The notes under the pieces were generated by a model. That model ran no database searches and was not told the origin of the DNA. It worked only from the letters and a program-made list of their open reading frames with translations. Positions 6,127 through 8,718 of a stretch of 8,718 nt of DNA are shown here, piece by piece. The DNA lies in assembly GCA_023264215.1 (NCBI GenBank), contig JALQSY010000064.1:1-8718 (forward strand). The letters run 5' to 3'. This stretch comes from Candidatus Nanopelagicales bacterium. Its GTDB lineage: Bacteria; Actinomycetota; Actinomycetes; S36-B12. Positions within the stretch are counted from its first letter, which is position 1. Each line of letters opens with the position of its first letter. Made by a program: the position numbers and the translations under genes.

Positions 6127-6984
6127 ATGCGACCCGACACGACGTTGATCACCACACTCCTGACCCTGCCGCCCGACCTGGTCGAGCGCGATCGGGTACG
6201 CCGGCAGGCGCTGCGCGCCGGTGCCGTGCAGCACGACGGCCTCGCCCCGTTGCGCTCGGCCGCCTTCGCCGGCGACGGACTGGCCCTCACCTGGGCGATC
6301 CCGGAGGGCAGCAGCCTCATCTCATCGACCGACGACCCGATCGTCGCGCTGGCACCGATCGCCGCGGGCCTGGCGCTGCTCCATGACGCCGGTCTCGCCC
6401 ACGGCGGGGTGTCCAGCGATGCCGTCCACGTCAGCGAGGGTCGTGGTTGCCTCGCGGGCTGGCGTCCGGGCGGCACGCCCGAGGGCGATGTCCTGGCGCT
6501 GGTGAGGATGCTCGACCACCTGCTGCCCCGGGGCTCTGTCGGAGCCGATGTGGTCCAGGCGCTCATCGCCGGAGCCGACCCCGATCCCTCGGCCCGACCG
6601 TCGATGGCCCGAGTGGCCGCGGTGCTCGACGGCGCCGCACGACGCCACTCACCCCCGATCTCCCCGCCGGCGCAGCGACGCGCCCGGCTCGATGATGCGC
6701 CACCCCCGCGCATGGTCGAGCCCGTGGCCGCCACGGTGCCAGCCCGCCGTGCGCACGAGCCGACGTCGTCGGCTCCGCGCGCACGTGGTCGCCATGCCGC
6801 GCATCGCGCGCCGGCGGGGTCCCGCTCCCTCCCACGCATGCCGTGGCGCTGGGGGTTGGCGCTCGCGGGTGCGGGCGCCGCGACGCTGCTCGGGCTGTCC
6901 GCGGTGGGATCGACCGGTGCGGCGCAGGAGATCTGTCCGGCGCCCGCCTCGCAGGATGGCGCGCAGACGCGAGCGATCGGCTAG
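6127..6984 (+). CDS. Membrane-anchored, degenerate protein kinase-like protein (predicted pseudokinase)
   Basis: A 285-aa protein whose first 175 residues align by eye with a Ser/Thr kinase fold starting at helix C. ERDRVRRQALRAGAVQHDGL resembles the alphaC-beta4 region, and LTWAIPEGSSL the hinge. GLALLHDAGLAHGGVSSDAV matches the catalytic loop, GDVLALVRMLDHLL helix F, and DPDPSARPSMARV the closing RP motif. The glycine loop and ATP-binding Lys are absent, because strands 1-3 are missing. HRD reads HGG (92-94), the loop Asn is gone, and DFG is replaced by LAGW (about 109-112), so catalysis is not expected. A Pro/Arg/Ala-rich linker (about 175-240) leads to one membrane helix (about 242-261) and a short tail. 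The ATG at 6127 begins just before the kinase-like part; a GTG at 6079 is in frame but has little support. The stop overlaps the facing epimerase gene. Family assignment is moderate. Confidence 0.6.
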   Translation: MRPDTTLITTLLTLPPDLVERDRVRRQALRAGAVQHDGLAPLRSAAFAGDGLALTWAIPEGSSLISSTDDPIVALAPIAAGLALLHDAGLAHGGVSSDAVHVSEGRGCLAGWRPGGTPEGDVLALVRMLDHLLPRGSVGADVVQALIAGADPDPSARPSMARVAAVLDGAARRHSPPISPPAQRRARLDDAPPPRMVEPVAATVPARRAHEPTSSAPRARGRHAAHRAPAGSRSLPRMPWRWGLALAGAGAATLLGLSAVGSTGAAQEICPAPASQDGAQTRAIG

Positions 6985-7880
6985 CTGCCGGCAACCGCCT
7001 GCGAGATCGCCTCGTCGATCGTCGGGTCGCTCCAGGTGAAGCCGTCAGCCTCGAGGACCGTGGGGATCACCCGCTGGCTGCCCAGCACGTCCTGGGAGAA
7101 CTCCCCGAGAGCGATCTTCAGTGCGAACGCCGGCACCGGGAGCATGGTGGGTCGGCCCAGCACGCGGCCCATCGCCGCGGTCACCTCGGAGTTGGTCACG
7201 GGCGTCGGTGCTGTGAGATTGACCGGGCCCGCGTAGCGCTCGTCATCGAGCAGCGCGATGAGCGCTGCGATCTCGTCGCGCAGGGAGATGAACGACCAGT
7301 ACTGCGAGCCCGAGCCGATCTTGCCGCCGAGCCCGGCCTTGAAGATCGGCATGAGTCGCTTCCACGCACCGCCCTGGGAACTCACCACCAGTCCGGTGCG
7401 CGCGAAGGGCACGCGGATCCCGGCGTCGATCGCCGGCCTGGCCGAGGCCTCCCAGTCGGCGACGACGTCGGCGAGGAACCCCGCGCCCTGCGGGGACTGC
7501 TCGGTGACGATGCGATCGCCGGTGTCGCCGTAGTAGCCGATGGCGGACCCGCAGACGAGCACCGCCGGCTTGGGGTCGAGGGCAGCGGCCGCCTTGGCGA
7601 TGGTCGTGGTCCCCTGTACGCGCGAGTCGCGGATCTCGGCCTTGTACGCATCGGTCCACCGCTTGTCGCCGACTCCGGCACCGGCAAGGTGGACGATTCC
7701 CTGGATGCCCGCGAGTCCGGCGAGGTCGACGTCGCCCGATCGCGGATCCCAGCGGACCTCGTCGGGTGCCGACGGGGCGCGGCGTACCAGTCGCACGACC
7801 TCGTCGCCTCGTGCTCGCAGTGCGGGGACGAGAGCCGAACCGATGAGTCCGCTTGCTCCGGTGACCGCGACGCGCATCAT
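6981..7880 (-). CDS. TIGR01777-type SDR epimerase (YfcH/SDR39U1-like)
   Basis: A 299-aa extended short-chain dehydrogenase/reductase. The N-terminal nucleotide site TGASGLIG (7-14) marks NAD(P) binding, [13 protein letters not shown] (63-75) is the typical second strand segment, and [11 protein letters not shown] (112-122) carries the family Ser/Tyr signature. The C-terminal part (about 240-295), with [16 protein letters not shown] and a [14 protein letters not shown] segment, is the DUF1731 tail specific to this subfamily. No substrate is established for bacterial members. The first of two tandem ATGs (7880) overlaps the sucB stop as ATGA, so it is probably co-translated with the E2 gene. 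The same neighbour sits after dlaT in M. tuberculosis (Rv2216), a conserved pairing suggesting a link to lipoyl enzyme function, though none is proven. Its TAG stop shares CTAG with the convergent gene's stop. Confidence 0.95.
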   Translation of the reverse strand: MMRVAVTGASGLIGSALVPALRARGDEVVRLVRRAPSAPDEVRWDPRSGDVDLAGLAGIQGIVHLAGAGVGDKRWTDAYKAEIRDSRVQGTTTIAKAAAALDPKPAVLVCGSAIGYYGDTGDRIVTEQSPQGAGFLADVVADWEASARPAIDAGIRVPFARTGLVVSSQGGAWKRLMPIFKAGLGGKIGSGSQYWSFISLRDEIAALIALLDDERYAGPVNLTAPTPVTNSEVTAAMGRVLGRPTMLPVPAFALKIALGEFSQDVLGSQRVIPTVLEADGFTWSDPTIDEAISQAVAGS

Positions 7881-8718
7881 GCACCCACGTCCGCGAAGGT
7901 GCCGTCCTCCAGTCGGGTGCGCACCGCAGTCAGGAAGCGAGCGGCATCTGCCCCGTCGACGAGTCGGTGGTCGTACGTCAGGGCGAGGTAGACCATCGAT
8001 CGGATCGCGATGACGTCGCTGCCGCCATCGCTGATGACGACCGGCCGCTTGACCACGCTGCCCGTGCCGAGGATCGCGACCTGCGGTTGATTGATGATGG
8101 GGGTGTCGAAGAGCGCGCCCCGGCTGCCGGTGTTGGTGATCGTGAAGGTGCCCCCGGAGAGTTCGTCGGGCGAGACCTTGTTGGTGCGGGTGCGGTCGGC
8201 CAGATCGGTGATGCGACGTGCGAGGCCGGCGACGCTGAGGTCCCCGGCGTCGCGCACGACGGGCACGAGCAGTCCGCGGTCGGTGTCGACGGCAACGCCG
8301 AGGTTGACCTCGCCGTGGTAGGTCACCGTGCCCGCGCCGACGTCAATGGAGGCGTTGAGCGAGGGGTAGGACGCCAGGGCCTCGACGGCAGCCTTGGCGA
8401 AGAACGGCAGGAAGGTGAGCTTGACGCCCTCGCGTGCTTCGAAGTCGCGCTTGGCGCGGTCGCGGAGCTGTGCGATGCGCGTGACGTCGACCTCGACGAC
8501 GGTCGTCAGCTGCGCGGAGACCTGGAGCGACTCGACCATGCGCTCGGCGATGACCTTGCGCAGCCTGCTCATCGGCTCGGTGCGTCCGCGCAGCGGCGAT
8601 GCCGGGGCTGCGGGGCGAGCGGCGGCGGGTGCCGTGGACCCGGCCGCGGCAGCCGGTGCGGCCGCAGCAGCGGCGGCTGCCTTGGCGGCCTCCGCTGCGG
8701 CGAGCACGTCCTGCTTGC
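7877..8718 (-). CDS. sucB: E2 dihydrolipoamide acyltransferase, C-terminal part (SucB/DlaT type; runs off the right edge)
   Basis: This is the core acyltransferase of a 2-oxoacid dehydrogenase complex, which passes acyl groups from lipoyl arms to CoA. In actinobacteria this SucB-named protein (DlaT in M. tuberculosis) serves pyruvate dehydrogenase. The visible 279 residues begin at the end of the peripheral subunit-binding domain ([12 protein letters not shown]), then an Ala/Pro linker (roughly 8690-8590). The catalytic domain starts at [14 protein letters not shown] and runs through [35 protein letters not shown] and [11 protein letters not shown] to the active-site motif DHRLVDG. The catalytic His codon is 7967-7969 and the Asp codon 7955-7957. 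The lipoyl domain(s) lie beyond the window. An internal GTG at 8707 is not the start, since coding continues upstream. The gene ends overlapping the epimerase start. Confidence 0.95.
   Translation of the reverse strand, partial: KQDVLAAAEAAKAAAAAAAAPAAAAGSTAPAAARPAAPASPLRGRTEPMSRLRKVIAERMVESLQVSAQLTTVVEVDVTRIAQLRDRAKRDFEAREGVKLTFLPFFAKAAVEALASYPSLNASIDVGAGTVTYHGEVNLGVAVDTDRGLLVPVVRDAGDLSVAGLARRITDLADRTRTNKVSPDELSGGTFTITNTGSRGALFDTPIINQPQVAILGTGSVVKRPVVISDGGSDVIAIRSMVYLALTYDHRLVDGADAARFLTAVRTRLEDGTFADVGA

Noticed and set aside
5337..6839. A 500-codon minus-strand frame spanning the flavoprotein and pseudokinase genes
   Set aside because: Arg/Ala/Gly-rich shadow translation with no motifs; both real genes in other frames have recognisable domains.
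6843..7991. A 382-codon plus-strand frame across the epimerase gene
   Set aside because: It is the complement of the epimerase, whose SDR motifs are clear, and its own translation is typical Arg/His/Asp-rich antisense.
8590..8690. Ala-rich low-complexity tract as a DNA repeat
   Set aside because: It is the flexible Ala/Pro interdomain linker normal for E2 acyltransferases.

Overview
The window comes from a high-GC chromosome and almost certainly from an actinomycete (Actinomycetota). The evidence is strong G/C preference at third codon positions, GTG starts, the actinobacterial form of the lipoyl-bearing E2 acyltransferase (SucB/DlaT type), and LipB and LipA close to the mycobacterial/streptomycete forms. 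I cannot assign a genus. It is densely coding: the largest intergenic gap is about 135 bases. I see no RNA genes, insertion sequences, CRISPR arrays or phage genes.

Layout. The two ends belong to one metabolic theme. At the right edge, on the minus strand, are the C-terminal half of the E2 dihydrolipoamide acyltransferase gene (sucB/dlaT) and, overlapping its stop, a TIGR01777-type SDR epimerase. At the left edge, also on the minus strand, are lipB (octanoyltransferase) and the first codons of lipA (lipoyl synthase), which overlap by GTGA. LipB and LipA build the lipoyl cofactor that E2 carries. In Mycobacterium tuberculosis these four genes are adjacent (Rv2215-Rv2218). Here about 6 kb carrying six other genes lies between the epimerase and lipB.

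The interposed segment, left to right, starts with a plus-strand pair: a 790-aa MMPL/RND-type membrane transporter and, overlapping it by ATGA, a small ABM-fold protein. The pair is read from a 135-bp divergent intergenic region shared with lipB. That region holds a perfect 15-bp inverted repeat bracketing a plausible promoter. Next comes a minus-strand group: an FAD-dependent amine-oxidase-like flavoprotein, a peptidase E (S51) homologue coupled to it by an ATGA overlap, and a small lipoprotein 63 bp further on. Last is a plus-strand gene for a single-pass membrane protein whose cytoplasmic part looks like a degenerate Ser/Thr protein kinase lacking the front of the N-lobe and all catalytic motifs.

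How they work together. The sucB-epimerase and lipB-lipA pairs serve 2-oxoacid dehydrogenase function and its cofactor. The MMPL/ABM pair looks like an export unit under local control. The flavoprotein/peptidase/lipoprotein group has no function I can infer beyond the families. I did not find a clear new defence or mobile system. The points most worth a second look are the nested dyads at the transporter promoter, the membrane pseudokinase, and the split lipoate locus.
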